From Cryptomeria japonica (lineage: Eukaryota > Streptophyta > Pinopsida > Cupressales > Cupressaceae), in NCBI RefSeq assembly GCF_030272615.1, contig NC_081405.1, forward strand, positions 152,622,113-152,686,112: DNA of 64,000 nucleotides. The letters run 5' to 3'. Position 1 is the first letter of the stretch. Each line of letters begins with the position of its first letter. This document shows positions 11,155 through 23,139 of this stretch, one piece after another. Under the pieces are notes generated by a model. It ran no database searches. It saw only the letters and a list, made by a program, of their open reading frames with translations, and was not told the DNA's origin. A program made the position numbers and the translations under genes.

Positions 11155-12381
11155 TGAGCTACATGGACTTAGGAAGGGACAACGAAAGAAAGGGAAGATG
11201 GAAGGTAGAAGATATGAAAGTGAAAGAGCTTCTTGTGCTTTATCATTAATGAGCTTTATTATGACAAATAGGTTCTGGCAATCTAGGTATAGGTCCGACC
11301 CAAAAAGTCATTGTACGCGTTTGCATGGAGATTAGATAGTCACAAACAAGGAATGCCCCAGTTCATACTAGACTCACAACGTCCTCATATCCTTGGAAAA
11401 GCCATAGCATTACTAAAAGACAATCCATAGATAGCAAAATAGGTGACATACCCCATCCTTGCCTTTCTAGTCAAAGACATCCTGGAGATAGAATCTCTAG
11501 TTAGAGACATCTCGAAAAAGCTAAAAGAAATGTCACCAAAAGATAAAATCAAAAGAAAACCAAGACTTGACACCAACATACAATGAAATCCTTAAGTTAT
11601 TTATGTTTCTTGCCACATATGTTAACATGTTTGATTTGGTCACAATGTTGTTATGTTGATAAAAGACAGATAATGATAAAAGACCTTGTTGTTGCCAAAG
11701 GCTACTGAAATATTTGATTTGTTGAAAGCCCACTGTTGCTTGTGTCACATCTAAAACTAACTGAATCCATAAAATTGGTACTTTATTGCAGAGAAGCACA
11801 AAAATTTATTGCGGATTGGTGATGCAAGTGATCTTTTATTACAGATTGTGTGAGAAAAGGAGGAATAAAAAGACAATGCTCCTCAAAAAATGAGATGTTC
11901 ATGGTACCACTTCCTTCACCAGATTTAGGATTTTGCCCCAGTTGCATATTAGACCTGATTTATTATGGAAGGAAAGGGTGAAAAGGGAGGGTTTATTACA
12001 AATGGCTAACCAATCTTAGGTAGATCAGTAACAAGCCATGATGGGAATGGGTAAATTTATTATGGAGTAGGTTGTGAGTGTGTGCAAAGTGAAAGGATGA
12101 GATTGATTCCTGAGGGAGGGAGGAGCAATGTGTCTACACATGGTACCGCTAACTTGGTTTTCACCATGGTACTTGCCCAGGGTGCCATCAAAGTGGTTTT
12201 CACCATTGGATGAATTTATTTCTCTTTACTTTTTTTTTTTTTTTTTAATTTTTCAATTTTTTTTGTGTCATAAGGCGCCTGTTTGCCAGGTTTTCACCAA
12301 GTAATGATTTTTTATATTTTTATGATTTTTTATGATTTTTTGATATTTTTTGTATTTTTGATATTGGGATATTCTGAAAAA
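11155..12381 (-). other. Gypsy-D 3' untranslated region
   Basis: No coding signal was found. The first ~150 bases after the integrase end (minus strand) are A-rich, with runs like aaaaatcataaaaaat followed by cctggcaaacagg. That parallels Gypsy-B just after its integrase (31896-32010, cttggcaacagacac), which supports the same region type. The rest, down to the Gypsy-A LTR at 11154, resembles nothing I recognise. Confidence 0.55.
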
Positions 12382-13935
12382 CTATGTGTAAAACGTACAA
12401 AGGTGCATGTTGTTGATAGGATCCTCTAAAGGTTCTCCATCTAGTTTTGAGAGCTGATATGCACTTAATCCATAAACTGTTGTGATGACATAAGGACCAA
12501 GCCAATTTGGTTCGAACTTGCCCTTCTTTTCTCTATCTTGTTGATTTTTAGTATTTTCTTTGATAACTAAGTCACCCACCTCAAATGTGCGAGGCTTTAC
12601 ATTATAATTGTGGCTTTGACTCATTATTTGTTGATATGCTTTGAGATGATTAAAAGTAGTTTGTCTACACTCATCCAACAATTCTAGATCTTGTAAGCGT
12701 GAGACCCTATAATCTTCATCATTGATTAGATTGCACAAGGAACCTCCCAAGGATGGTAGATCGACCTCAATAGGAAAGATAACTTTGGCACCATAGACAA
12801 GTGAATAAGGTGTAGCTCCCGTAGGTGTGCGAACACTTGTGCGATAGGCCCAAAGGATATGCTAGTTATGACTAGCGTCATCGACTATCTTTTTAAAGAT
12901 TTTGAGGATAGTTTTATTAGATGCCTCATCTTGACAATTACCTTGGGGGTAGTATGGAGTGGAAAAATAATGATGGATAGGGAAATAATCACAAAGCTCA
13001 TGAACATCCTGGTTCTTGAAAGGATGCCCATTATTTGTGACAATGGAAAGGGGAATGCCATAGTAGCAAATGATATAATTAAGGATAAAAGTTGCAATCT
13101 GCTTTTCGGTGACTTGGGTGAGAAGAATGAATTCAATCCATTTTGTAAAATATTCTGGAGCTATAATAATGAATTTATGGCCATGGGAAGAAGGAGGGTT
13201 AATCTTACCTACGAAGTTGAGTCTCCACTAGCAAAAGGGCCACGGAGTAGTAATTGGCTGAATTTCCTACGCTGGTGTGTGAATAAGGTCTCCATGAATC
13301 TGACATTGCTTACACTTTCTAACAAATTGATATGAGTCTTTTTCCATAGTAGGCCAGTAGTATCCAGTCTTTAATAATTTCTTGGCTAAGGTTGGACAAC
13401 TAGAGTGAGTGCCACATATACCTTCGTGAACCTCACGCAACACAATTTTAGCTTCGTCACTTTCTAAGCATCTAAGAAGAGTACCATCTAGACCCCGATG
13501 ATAAAGGGTATCGGCTAGGATGACATATTGAGAAGATTGGTGAATGAATGTACGATGTTGATTGTTGGAAAGTTAAGGTGGAAATATATTGTTGCAAAGG
13601 TAAGTGAAAATGACATCTTACCAAGGGGAATCAAGACCAATAACACATATCATCTCGGTGGGAGTAATTTCATATGAGGGAACCAAAAGATTATCCACCA
13701 AGAACTCATAACGGGTCTCATTTTGAGGCATATTGGTCAATGAAGCAATGGTAGGCATGGCATTTGTAGCTCGCTTGTTATTCCTTGGAATTTGTTCAAA
13801 GATTATCTACTTGAAATATTGCTTGAAGTCGTCCACCATTTATTGTAAGGCGTTAAATTTTCATCTTAAGTTTGATAAACATCATTTGCTTAATGAATTA
13901 CAAGTTGAGAGCCCCCCAAAACATGAAGTTCTTAG
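12382..13935 (-). pseudogene. Gypsy-D pol, 3' part: second RNase H end, integrase
   Basis: Reading the minus strand from 13935: the end of the archaeal-type RNase H (MVDDFKQYF, FEQIPRNNKRATNAM), the linker and integrase zinc-finger region (DTLYHRGLDGTLLRCL, YYWPTMEKDSYQF, CKQCQIHGD), the integrase core (NNGHPFKNQDVHEL, FSTPYYPQGNCQDEASNKT, then TPTGATPYSLVYGAKV), and a C-terminal part open at 12382-12750 ending INNMHLCTFYT. The second catalytic Asp, normally in DNG, reads Asn (TNNG). Several stops and frameshifts are present. Gypsy-B matches domain for domain at 30420-31895. Confidence 0.87.
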
Positions 13936-15425
13936 TGTAGACACCTAAAAGTTGCACTTCTAAGTAAATGAATTTTGTTTGTTTAATTATTTCCTATTCA
14001 CCTATTAGTTAAACTAAGGTTTAATTAATATCCCCTTTTCTTCTATCTAGCCATTAATTAAATACAACATTTGAGTAAATCCCCTTTCTTCCATTAATTG
14101 AATAAATTCTATTTATTTAATTAAATTCCCTTTCCATGATTTAATTAAAATTATATTTAATTAAAATCCTTTCTTGCATATAAATAAATCAAATTTATTT
14201 ATAAACCCCCCACTTGCACTTTCCTACAAATGCAAGTTGCATTCATTTTGGTTGAAATAAATCTTTTTATTTTAATTAAAATTCCCCTTTTCTCCCACTT
14301 GCATCCTCCTACAAAATTCACTTGCATCCTAAGCATTCTTCTAGAACCCCTGTAATCCCACTTAACTAGCTTAATCCTTATATCATGTCACATCCCTAAA
14401 TTTGGAGAAGTCACTTATCCAAATTTGGAAGAAAGTCTTCTAAATGCATTTAAGACTTTATTTCTTCAATAAGTTAACTTGGTTGAGTTCTCCCAAATTT
14501 GTAAGGCTCTTACAAAATAGCCTCTAAAGTCTTCTAAACCATTAAAGGCTTTTACAAAGCCTTGAAGGTTTCTCTCTTCACACAAGCTAAACCTCCAAAG
14601 TATTCAAAGAGCCTTTAAGGCTCTTACAAGACATCATCCTTTCAACACATCAAGCTTAATGGCTTGTTACCTTTGTACAAATTCTTCTTTGCACAAGAAT
14701 TAAACCAATGGATAATAACCTTCCTCATTGGATATTAGCTTTATCCAATGAATCATCCTCTTGAAATTAACCTTCAAAGCTTGTTAAGCATCTAATACTT
14801 ACTTATCCTCCTCTCAACCCTTCTCATGGTGACACTTGTCAACATGAGATTGGATTGAAAACCCTACATGGATTGATAACTTTCAATCCTATCCCTTGTT
14901 AAGATTATTCAATCTTGACCATCCATTTGACCAATTCCTCTATAAATAGAGCCCATTTCTTCAATCCAAGGACCCCCATATTTATTTTGCATCCAAGTTA
15001 TAGTTAATTTGTCTTGTGTAGGTTATCAAGGATCTCATTTTGTCATCTTCAAGCATTTAGATCATTTTAATTGCATCATAGCTTACATTTTATCATGCTA
15101 GTTCCATATCATCTTCATATCACTCTCATACTAGCTTAATATCATACCAATCTTGTTATCTTGCACCATATCTAGTTTCATATCCATAGCATATCACTAA
15201 GATCTTAGATCATGCACTATCTCTCTTTCTTTGAGTAGTCATCCCAAGATCAAGTACTCTTCCAAGCTGAGAGCCACGATCCTTGGGGATAGAGGATAAT
15301 GGGACAATTTTGAGAGTTTTTGATTAACTAACTTGTTTTGTTGATTCTAACCTCTAATGCAATGTCCTATTGGTGTGCATGTGTTGTTTGTGTCTCTCTT
15401 GCATGTACCTCAATCTGAGCATACA
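13936..15425 (+). repeat. Gypsy-B 5' LTR (1,490 bp)
   Basis: It starts tgtagacacctaaaag and ends ctgagcataca. The same ends and body recur at 38034-40363. It is AT-rich with no ORF. Confidence 0.92.
14941..14949 (+). promoter_or_regulatory. Likely TATA box of Gypsy-B LTR
   Basis: tataaatag followed by agcccatttcttc is kept in the 3' LTR copy (39823-39831) and, as tataaatag, in Gypsy-E (50213-50221). Conservation between LTR families supports a promoter role; the start site is not known. Confidence 0.6.
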
Positions 15426-15429
15426 TTTT

Positions 15430-15449
15430 TGGCACCCACCGTGGGGCTC
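15430..15449 (+). other. Gypsy-B primer-binding site
   Basis: tggcacccaccgtggggctc lies four bases after the LTR end. The same sequence with small changes follows the Gypsy-E LTR (50677). It is not the initiator-methionine type; I do not assign the tRNA. Confidence 0.75.
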
Positions 15450-15511
15450 GAACCGCATTTTTAGATATTTCTAACATTTTTTCGTAGGTGCAGACACAGG
15501 TTTTTGAAAAC

Positions 15512-15676
15512 ATGCTTTAGCGCATATACACCCTGTTTTGGCACATACACATGTCATTTTGGAACAAACACACATTATTTTAGCGCAAATACACCCTGTT
15601 TTAGTGCACATACACCCTATTTTAGCGCATACACATGTTGTTTTAGCACATATACTACATTTTTTAGCTCATGCAC
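15512..15676 (+). repeat. Gypsy-B leader array 1, exact 21-bp period (first 8 units)
   Basis: The core gcgcatac varies (gcgcatat, gcacatac, gaacaaac, gcgcaaat, gtgcacat, gcgcatac, gcacatat, gctcatgc). Its first base falls at 15520, 15541, 15562, 15583, 15604, 15625, 15646 and 15667, always 21 apart. A ttta run usually precedes it. Copia-2 inserted inside the eighth unit and the array goes on at 22388. Confidence 0.9.
15672..15676. repeat. Copia-2 left target-site duplication
   Basis: tgcac here is repeated at 22383-22387 right after the 3' LTR. Confidence 0.9.
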
Positions 15677-16124
15677 TGTTGGTGTAAATAAATATTCATT
15701 TTGGATATTATTACACTTACTTAAGTTAACTTAGGATAATGCATCTCTTCGTAGTTTGGATTTGAGACACTTAGGGAAGTGTGCACTTAGGGATAGAGCT
15801 TGTAGGAGAAATTCCACCTTTTGTGGTCTTATTTTGCTGTTACACTCCACATTCGATGGGTCATCCACCTCTTGTGGAATATTATATTATTTCTCCTACC
15901 TACCCTTAGTATTTCTTACCTACCCTTGTTTCTCATTGAGCCACATGTCATATTTGTGTGCTCATACATCCATATGGCCTTGCTTATATAAGGAGGCCTC
16001 TATTCATTGTATTGGTTAATCCAGTTGATTATTTTGCATATTGATGAGAATACAGCTTGTTCTTGTCATTCTATTGTCTCTTTTATGATTTTTATTGTGC
16101 CCTTGATCTTGGCAAAATCTTACA
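15677..16124 (+). repeat. Copia-2 5' LTR (448 bp)
   Basis: It starts tgttggtgtaaataaata and ends atcttaca. Its TATA-like tatataagg lies at 15985-15993. It pairs with 21936-22382. Confidence 0.95.
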
Positions 16125-16137
16125 TGGTATCAAAGCT
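16125..16137 (+). other. Copia-2 primer-binding site
   Basis: tggtatcaaagct follows the LTR directly. It is the methionine-tRNA type with one change (caaagc for cagagc). Confidence 0.8.
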
Positions 16138-17668
16138 ATTGGGGCTTCGTTGATCAGTTTTTGGAGACATTGTGGAAGGCTTCTACTTTCGGATTTGGGG
16201 ATCTTCATTTTTTGGGGGCATCATACAGTGATTTGGATATCATCGTTGAATTCGGGAGGTCGTTTCCATAAATTTCAACTATAAAGTTGACCTATTTTGG
16301 TGAGAAATTTTTTTTTTCCCCATTTTGGCTATTATCGTACGGATTTCGAAATTTAAAAAAAAAATAAAATTATTTTTCAATTTTTTTTTTTCGAAAAATC
16401 AAAAAAAAAAAAAAAAAAAGGTTTTTTGTTTGGGGCTTCACAGACCCCCCCCGTACACCATACCTGCGTGTTGCAGGTATTGCAGGTGCTGCAGACCCAC
16501 ATCACCCGCCGCTGTCGCCTCCGTACCTCCTGGTCTCCGCACCTCGCTCGCTGACACCGCCCATGTAGGACCACGCGCCGCTGCCCGTGCAGGTTCCCAT
16601 CACCACCGTGTAGGTCCTCCCGCCGCCGCCCGTGCCAAGATCTACCACCACCGAGCTCCCTCCCGTCGGTCTTCGTCCACCGCTGCCAGTCCTCGGCTCC
16701 CGGCCCGCCAGGATCTCCCGTCTCCGGCAACACCTCCTCCACCAGCGACCACCTAAACTAGGTGACACCCACGTCCACCACGTGGCAAGTGGCCACTGGC
16801 CCGCGGAAAAACTGTACCCTTGCATTCCACATCATCGCACCATGTCACAGAGCCACGCAGTCATCTGTACAGTGCCACGTCATCCATACGATGTGCACAG
16901 TCCCCTGCACAGTCAACAGTCCGTACAGTACGGACGCCCAGTCAGCAGGGAGGTGAAGTTTTTGTGATGGTTATACGATCGTCAAATTTAACATAGTGAC
17001 TTGCTGACGTCAATGCCACATCAGCACTTTTTGAAATTTTTTAAACCCTCTCCATTGGGCTTTTCAGTTTTGTAGTCCAACTTTGAAAGGCCATATCTTG
17101 CTCATTTTTGCTCCTTTTTTGGTGCAATTTTTTTTGAAATGGGCTAAAATTTCATGATCTTCGCAGTGGAGTGGTTATTTTATAATTTTGGTGCACAAGT
17201 TTTTTGGAATTTTTGGATTCTCTCAGCTATACCTATCCAATCCTCAATTCTGCAACTTCAAAGGCCTCGTTTGAGCTCATACGACCTCCTTTTCAGGTGC
17301 CGTTTTTTTTTTTAAGTGCTTATTTTTTCATCTACTTTTAGAATCTATGATAAGATTTTAGAGATTTTGAGTGAAAATTGTACTTTCAGATATTGGTCTT
17401 ATTTGGCCTATTAGGTACTTGTAAATTGCTTGGATCTTAGTTAGATCTCTTGCATTATCAGTTTGAGACTCTTTTGGCCTTATTGAGGCAGTTGTAAAAT
17501 TGTAAATCAGAAATCCACTTTGCCATTTTTTGCAAGTGGCCCATTGTATACGCACTACTTATAAAGTGCCAAAATTATCACATTTGGGGGGGTTCTTTGA
17601 TTGAGTGAATTTGGGGGGGTGTCTTGTGTGATTGTGCCTCTCTTTGTGCTCTTTCCATTCTTGTTGCA
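16138..17668 (+). other. Copia-2 leader with homopolymers and GC-rich island
   Basis: A/T homopolymer runs (16367-16430) are followed by a GC-rich block (about 16440-16800) of ccgccgcc and cgtgcagg character, then AT-rich leader. The block is open on both strands (16325-16756 forward, 16377-16742 reverse), which reflects GC content, so I call no protein. ggccatatctt (17090) recalls gccatatctttt in the Copia-1 leader (890). Confidence 0.65.
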
Positions 17669-20600
17669 ATGAGTCCTAACAAATTTCCACCTTTAACTCC
17701 ACATAATTATGCATCATGGAAAATTAAAGTATGGAGTAAACTAATGGAAAAGGGTCTCACACACTACATAGATGGAACAATAACATCACCACTTGATCCT
17801 AAGGCTGATCCAATTGCTTAATTAGAATGGCTCACAAAGAATTGCATGGCTCTTGGAACCTTACGCAAGTATGTATCAGATGACCTCATTTTTCACATTG
17901 AGAAGTGTAAAACAATCAAAGAGGCTTGGGATATGTTTCAGAAATTGTATGGACAAATTGATGAAATCAGAGGCTATCAGATTGACAATGAGCTCACCAA
18001 CTTGGATCCCAAGAGTTTTGATACAATCCAAGATTATGTCACCAAAGCAAATGAGCTAAGAGAAAAGCTTAAGGATTGTGAAATTGACAAAAAGGATGCT
18101 CAATTGATATTCAACTTGTTGGATAAGCTTGCACCAGAATATGCAGCATTTGTGTCTAGCTTCCAAACTCATCATTTGACAGTGGGGAGTTCTTATGTTA
18201 TGCCTTCCTTTGATGCTTTCACAGAAATGTTGATATTGGAACAAACTAAGTTGTTGAACATGGGGTTTCTCAAGTCTTCAAAGTCCAAGGCTTTGGTAGC
18301 AAATCAAGGAAATCAAGGAAGTCAAGGCAAAGATTCCAACAAGAAGAAGAAGCAATCCAAGTCTAAGCCACACCAGGAAAAAGGACAATCATCCTCTCCA
18401 TCACAAGGTGATTTTACATCCTCTTCCAAGAAGGGGACACCACCTAAGAAGGATAAACCAACTTGTGCATATTGCAAAAAGTATGGTCATGATGAGCATT
18501 GATGCCACGCAAAACAAGTTGATGAGTTAACCAATCTTCTCAAGAAAAACAACATCAACTTGCCATCCACCTACACAAAGATGGATTCATCTCCTTCTTC
18601 CTCATAGTCTAAGGGAAAAGGGCAACCATTTGTGGCTAAAACAGGTTCTTAACAACAATGGATACTTGACTCGGGTGCCTCATATCACATAGGTTCTACA
18701 AAGGAGCAGTTTTCTTCATTGGAACCATCTAAGGTACCTCACATTTACATAGGTGATGACACACAAGTAGAGGTTGAAGGGAAAGGTTCAATTGACATGG
18801 ATGATGGAACATTTGAGAATGTTCTCTATGTTCCTAACCTGTCTACCAACCTTCTCTCCATCTACCAAATCACTCACTATGGGAATGGGAAAAAGGTTGA
18901 GTTTACACCAGATTCAGTTGTGGTAAAGGAACTTGATGATGATGCCTTGGTAGCAGTGGGACAAGTCAATGACAACTCAAGGCTTTATTCATTCTCCCAC
19001 TTTGTGCCAAGTTCACCTTCTAGGGCCTTGCTTACTCATTCAAATTTAGAAAGTAAGCTATGGCATAAGCGGTTTGGTCACCTCAACTACCGCTATCTTC
19101 AGCAGCTAAGCACTAAAGACATGGTCACAGGTCTACCTCGAGTTAGTTTTTCAGAGGGTGTATGTTTAGGATGTTCCATGGGCAAGCATCCCGAAGAGAA
19201 GTTTGATAAAGGGAAAACTTGGAGAGCTTTGGAAGTTCTTCAACTTGTTCACAATGATGTAGCAGGTCCATTTCTAGCACCTTCATTCATAAGAGTGAAG
19301 TATTTGACAGATTTCAGGACTTCAAGACTCATGTGGAGAAGCAATCAGGGAAAGTGGTCAAGATTATTTGCACAAATAATGGAAGGGAATATGTGAACAA
19401 GAGACTTGAGGATTTTTGTACATTTGAGGGGATTGATCTTCAGCATTCTATTGCATACACTCCACAGTAGAACAGGGTTGCAAAACGCAAGAATCGAACT
19501 CTCAAAGAAATGGCTAGCTGTATGATACATGCATATTCTCTTGATCCTGCCTTTTGGCCAGAGGCTATCAGTTGTGCCACACACATCCAGAATCGGGTTC
19601 CTCACAGAGCTTTGCAAGGTATTACTCCTTTTGAAGCTTGGGCTGGTAGGAAACTAATTGTGAGACATTTCAAAGTCTTTGGGTGTCTAGCATGGGCTCG
19701 CATACCTCCACAGAAACGCAAGGCATTGGAACCTCAAAGTCTACCTTGCATATTTGTTGGATATCCTGAGGGTGTTAAGGCATACAGATTGATGGATCTA
19801 GAGACACATGAGGTATTCATTAAGAGGAGTGTTCACTTTGAGGAAAGCTCTCCTAGCTTAGCCTCTTTGCCTCCTCCACCTTCCTCCATTGTGGATAGTG
19901 ATGTTAGTGACTCAGATGATGAGACTCCTACAACTCCAACTCACAGGGTTACACCTCCACAGGGTCCACTTGCAGTTGAGGAGCCTCGTTCTCCACCTCC
20001 ACCTAGACCTCGTTGGGCTTGACAGACACTTGAGTCCATAGGTTCTCTTGTTGGGGATCCTTTGGATACATGGAGAACCTGATCACAACATCAGGATCTT
20101 CCACATGCATTCATTGCTACCGCTTCCAATCCACAGACATTTAGGGAAGCATTAGGGGTTCTTGAGTGAGACCAAGCTATGGAGGAAGAGTATAGTTCCT
20201 TGATAAGGAATAACACATGGGATCTATTCCATCTCCCTAAGGGGAGAAAGATGGTTCAATGTAAGTGGATCTATCGGACCAAGTTTGTAGTGGATGGTAG
20301 TGTGGATAAGTATAAGGCTCGGCTTGTTGCAAAAGGTTTCTTGCAAGTTGTAGGTGTTGACTATACTGAGACCTTTGCACCCGTAGCCAAGATGAACTCC
20401 ATTCGTTTGACACTCGCTATTGCTGCAGCTCATGGTTGGGTTGTACATCAGATGGATGTGAAGAGTGTTTTTCTTCATGGTGATCTTGATGAGGAGATTT
20501 ATAGGGAGCAGCCATAGGGTTTCATCCAGGATACTTCCTTGGTTTGCAAACTAAGGAAATCTCTCTATGGCCTTAAGCAGGTCCCCAAGGCTTGGTATGC

Positions 20601-21666
20601 CAAGATGGATTCCTTTCTTCTCTGCGCAGGTTTCACCAGGTGTCATTCCGATCCGAATGTCTACATTTTGCGACAGGATGACTCTCACTTGATACTTGTG
20701 CTCTATGTTGATGACTTGATCATTACAAGGAGTACTTCATCCATCATTAGCAGGGTCAAATCTGCTTTGCATGACAGATTTTCTATGACTGACTTGGGTC
20801 TTTTGCACTACTTTCTCGGGATAGAGATTTCACAGTCACCTTCCAGGATTACACTATCGTAGCCCAAGTATGCTCTTGATCTACTTGCACACTTTCATAT
20901 GGTTGATTGTAAGCCTGCCCCGACTCCCTTTCTTTCAGGAGTCAAGCTTGAGGCTCAGTGTTCTTCTCCACTCATTGATGCCACTTTGTATCATCAGCTT
21001 GTGGGTAGTCTCATCTACTTGACTCATACACGCCCTGATATTTCATTTGCAATTGGCATGGTATCCCGCTTCATGTAGGATCCACATGAGCTTCATTGGA
21101 AAGCTGCCAAATGCATCCTTCATTACATCCAGGGTACACATCACTATGGGATTTACTATGCAGTAGGCATAGGACTTCACTTGGTTGGTTACACAGACTC
21201 TGATTGGGTTGGTGATCTAGTTGATCGTAAGTCTACTTCTGGTTACAGTTTTCACCTTGGTTCGGGCCCCATTTGTTGGTAGAGCAAGAAGCAACATGCT
21301 ATTGCTCTCTCTTCGACTGAGGCTGAGTATCGAGGCGCTGTTAATGCAGCGACTGAGACCATTTGGCTCCAGCAGATCCTCACAGAGTTTGGATTCACCA
21401 CTCCTCGACCGACAGTTCTACATTGCGACAATCAAAGTGCTATTGCCATCTCGAAGAACCCGGTCCAGCACCAACGGACCAAACACATTGAGATTCATAT
21501 GCACTATATCTGAGAGCTCATCCAGGAGCAAGTCATTGATTTGCAGTATTGTCCTACAGTAGAGTAGGTTGCTGACATATTCACCAAACCTTTCACTGAG
21601 AGTAAGTTCCAGCAGTTGCGAGCTCTCTTAGGGGTGCAGGATGTGTCATTAGGGGGGGTCAGCTAA
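17669..21666 (+). pseudogene. Copia-2 gag-pol polyprotein, inactive
   Basis: Gag starts MSPNKFPPLTPHNYASWK and has a knuckle CAYCKKYGHDEH*C with a stop inside it (18500-18502). Protease reads WILDSGASYHIGS (near 18664). The HHCC domain (LWHKRFGHLNYRYL, CLGCSMGKHPEEKF) follows. The integrase lacks about 70 bp near 19300: sequence jumps from SFIRVKY to the DFKTHVEKQSG region, losing about 23 residues and changing frame. RT has QMDVKSVFLHGDL and LYVDDLIIT; RNase H has TDSDWVGD, STEAEYRGA and CDNQSAIAI. I count more than ten in-frame stops, mostly explainable by C-to-T or G-to-A change. It ends LGGVS at 21666, like Copia-1 (LGGSQ). Confidence 0.92.
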
Positions 21667-21935
21667 CTTCTCCTTCCTCTCTTATGGGGGGGACTTTTTC
21701 CTCTTTGAGGTTTTGTCCTTCTTCTTTGAGAGTCTTTTGTACATTCATCTCTCTTTTGGGGGGGAGTTTTTTCCCACTGGGTTTTCTCCCTTTCTCCATT
21801 TGTGAGAGATTGCATTGCATAGTTTTGCTTGCATTTGCATATTGTACATGGGTACCTATCATGGTCTAGTAGCCGAGACCCATCTTGCATTGTTGACTTG
21901 AGTCTTCATTCCCCTAAGTTGCACTTAAGGGGGGG
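21667..21935 (+). other. Copia-2 3' untranslated region and polypurine tract
   Basis: It contains gggggga(c/g)tttttcccactggg-type sequence as in Copia-1, and ends aagggggg before the LTR. Confidence 0.8.
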
Positions 21936-22382
21936 TGTTGGTGTAAATAAATATTCATTTTGGATATTATTACACTTACTTAAGTTAACTTAGGATAATG
22001 CATCTCTTCGTAGTTTGGATTTGAGACACTTAGGGAGTGTGCACTTAGGGATAGAGCTTGTAGGAGAAATTCCACCTTTTGTGGTCTTATTTTGCTGTTA
22101 CACTCCACATTCGATGAGTCATCCACCTCTTGTGGAATGTTATATTATTTCTCCTACCTACCCTTAGTATTTCTTACCTACCCTTATTTCTCATTGAGCC
22201 ACATGTCATATTTGTGTGCTCATACATCCATATGGCCTTGCCTATATAAGCAGGCCTCTATTCATTGTATTGGTTAATCCAGTTGATTATTTTGCATATT
22301 GATGAGAATACAACTTGTTCTTGTCATTCTATTGTCTCTTTTATGCTTTTCATTGTGCCCTTGATCTTGGCAAAATCCTACA
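21936..22382 (+). repeat. Copia-2 3' LTR (447 bp)
   Basis: It begins tgttggtgtaaataaata and ends atcctaca. TATA-like tatataag lies at 22243-22250. tgcac, the TSD, follows at 22383-22387. Confidence 0.95.
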
Positions 22383-22387
22383 TGCAC

Positions 22388-22450
22388 TCTTTGTTATTGC
22401 ATGTATGTAAACTATTTTAGTGCATTTACAGACTATTCTGGCGTATTTAA
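22388..22450 (+). repeat. Gypsy-B leader array 1, last 3 units after Copia-2
   Basis: Cores gcatgtat (22399), gtgcattt (22420) and gcgtattt (22441) are 21 bp apart. They stay in phase with the left part when Copia-2 and one TSD copy are removed, so the array had at least 11 units. Confidence 0.88.
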
Positions 22451-22610
22451 GACAATAAGGAAAAATTATAACAGTTTGAAAAGAGAGTTAGGCTTGTCAA
22501 GCCCACCTTGATTATTGATTTTGCTAACTAGTTTTCTACATGTCTAACAAGTGGTTTTGCAAATTATTGAAGAGGTATTTAATCTTGTTTTGCTTACTTT
22601 CTTAAGTTAG

Positions 22611-22962
22611 CTTAAAAAGAACTCATCTCTTTCATGGGGAAATTTAAAAATAACTTCATATATCTTTTGGGTTCATAAAAGAAACTCCATTTTTCTTTTG
22701 GGCTTTAAAAATAACTTCACCTCCTTTTGCAAAAATCTTAAAAAGGACAACAAGTTTCACTTCTGTTTAGAGATATCGTTGTCATTTGGGCTTAAAAAGA
22801 ACAAAACAAACTTTCTTTTTCTTGCAAGGTAAAAAGAACAATCAACCATATTTTTGCAAGTAAAAAGCACAAGCCACTTTCAAATTTGCAAAGCGATTTA
22901 TTTTGTTGACCATGATTTCATTACAAGTTAAAACAAATTGCTTTGTGGATAAAAAGAACATC
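22611..22962 (+). repeat. A-rich degenerate repeat in Gypsy-B leader
   Basis: About ten copies of a taaaaa(g/t)aac-like word at 22613, 22645, 22676, 22706, 22739, 22793, 22830, 22861, 22929 and 22950. Many spacings are near 31 bp, but the phase is not strict. No coding signal. Confidence 0.65.
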
Positions 22963-23139
22963 ATGCTTATTGGAGCAACATCTCCAAATAGGAATTAGAA
23001 AATCATTGCTATGAAGAGCTAAAAAAAATATTGTTTGCTTTGTCTTAAGTGATAGGTATATGCTCTCCCCTTAATTGGGTGATCAAAAAGCCAGATTCAC
23101 TTTTTCCAAGCTTTCTTTCAATTTCATGCACTAAATCCT

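Larger units (their letters stand above)
15677..22382 (+). mobile_element. Copia-2: full-length but decayed Ty1/Copia element
   Basis: Two LTRs of 448 and 447 bp, a primer site, a leader with GC island, gag-pol, a purine tract and a perfect 5-bp TSD (tgcac) are present. The LTRs differ by about nine substitutions and one indel (about 2%). Proteins are close in design to Copia-1, so the two belong to related families. It sits in the 21-bp array of Gypsy-B. Confidence 0.95.

Noticed and set aside
12131-12140. gtgtctaca, which could end a Gypsy LTR that starts at 9930
   Set aside because: The LTR family comparison (solo LTR with TSD at 46955-48384) puts the end at catacgaca, 11154. There is no purine tract or second copy supporting 12140.
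12859-13335. Forward ORF of 158 codons
   Set aside because: It is a shadow of the Gypsy-D integrase on the minus strand, which has clear motifs there.
15504-15734. Open frame over array 1 giving a heptad peptide (F-S-A-Y-T-x-x repeated)
   Set aside because: 21 bp is seven codons, so any open frame repeats as heptads. There is no ATG start, the frame runs on into the Copia-2 LTR, and the matching Gypsy-E arrays have a 22-bp period that cannot keep a frame. The conserved feature is DNA or RNA, not peptide.
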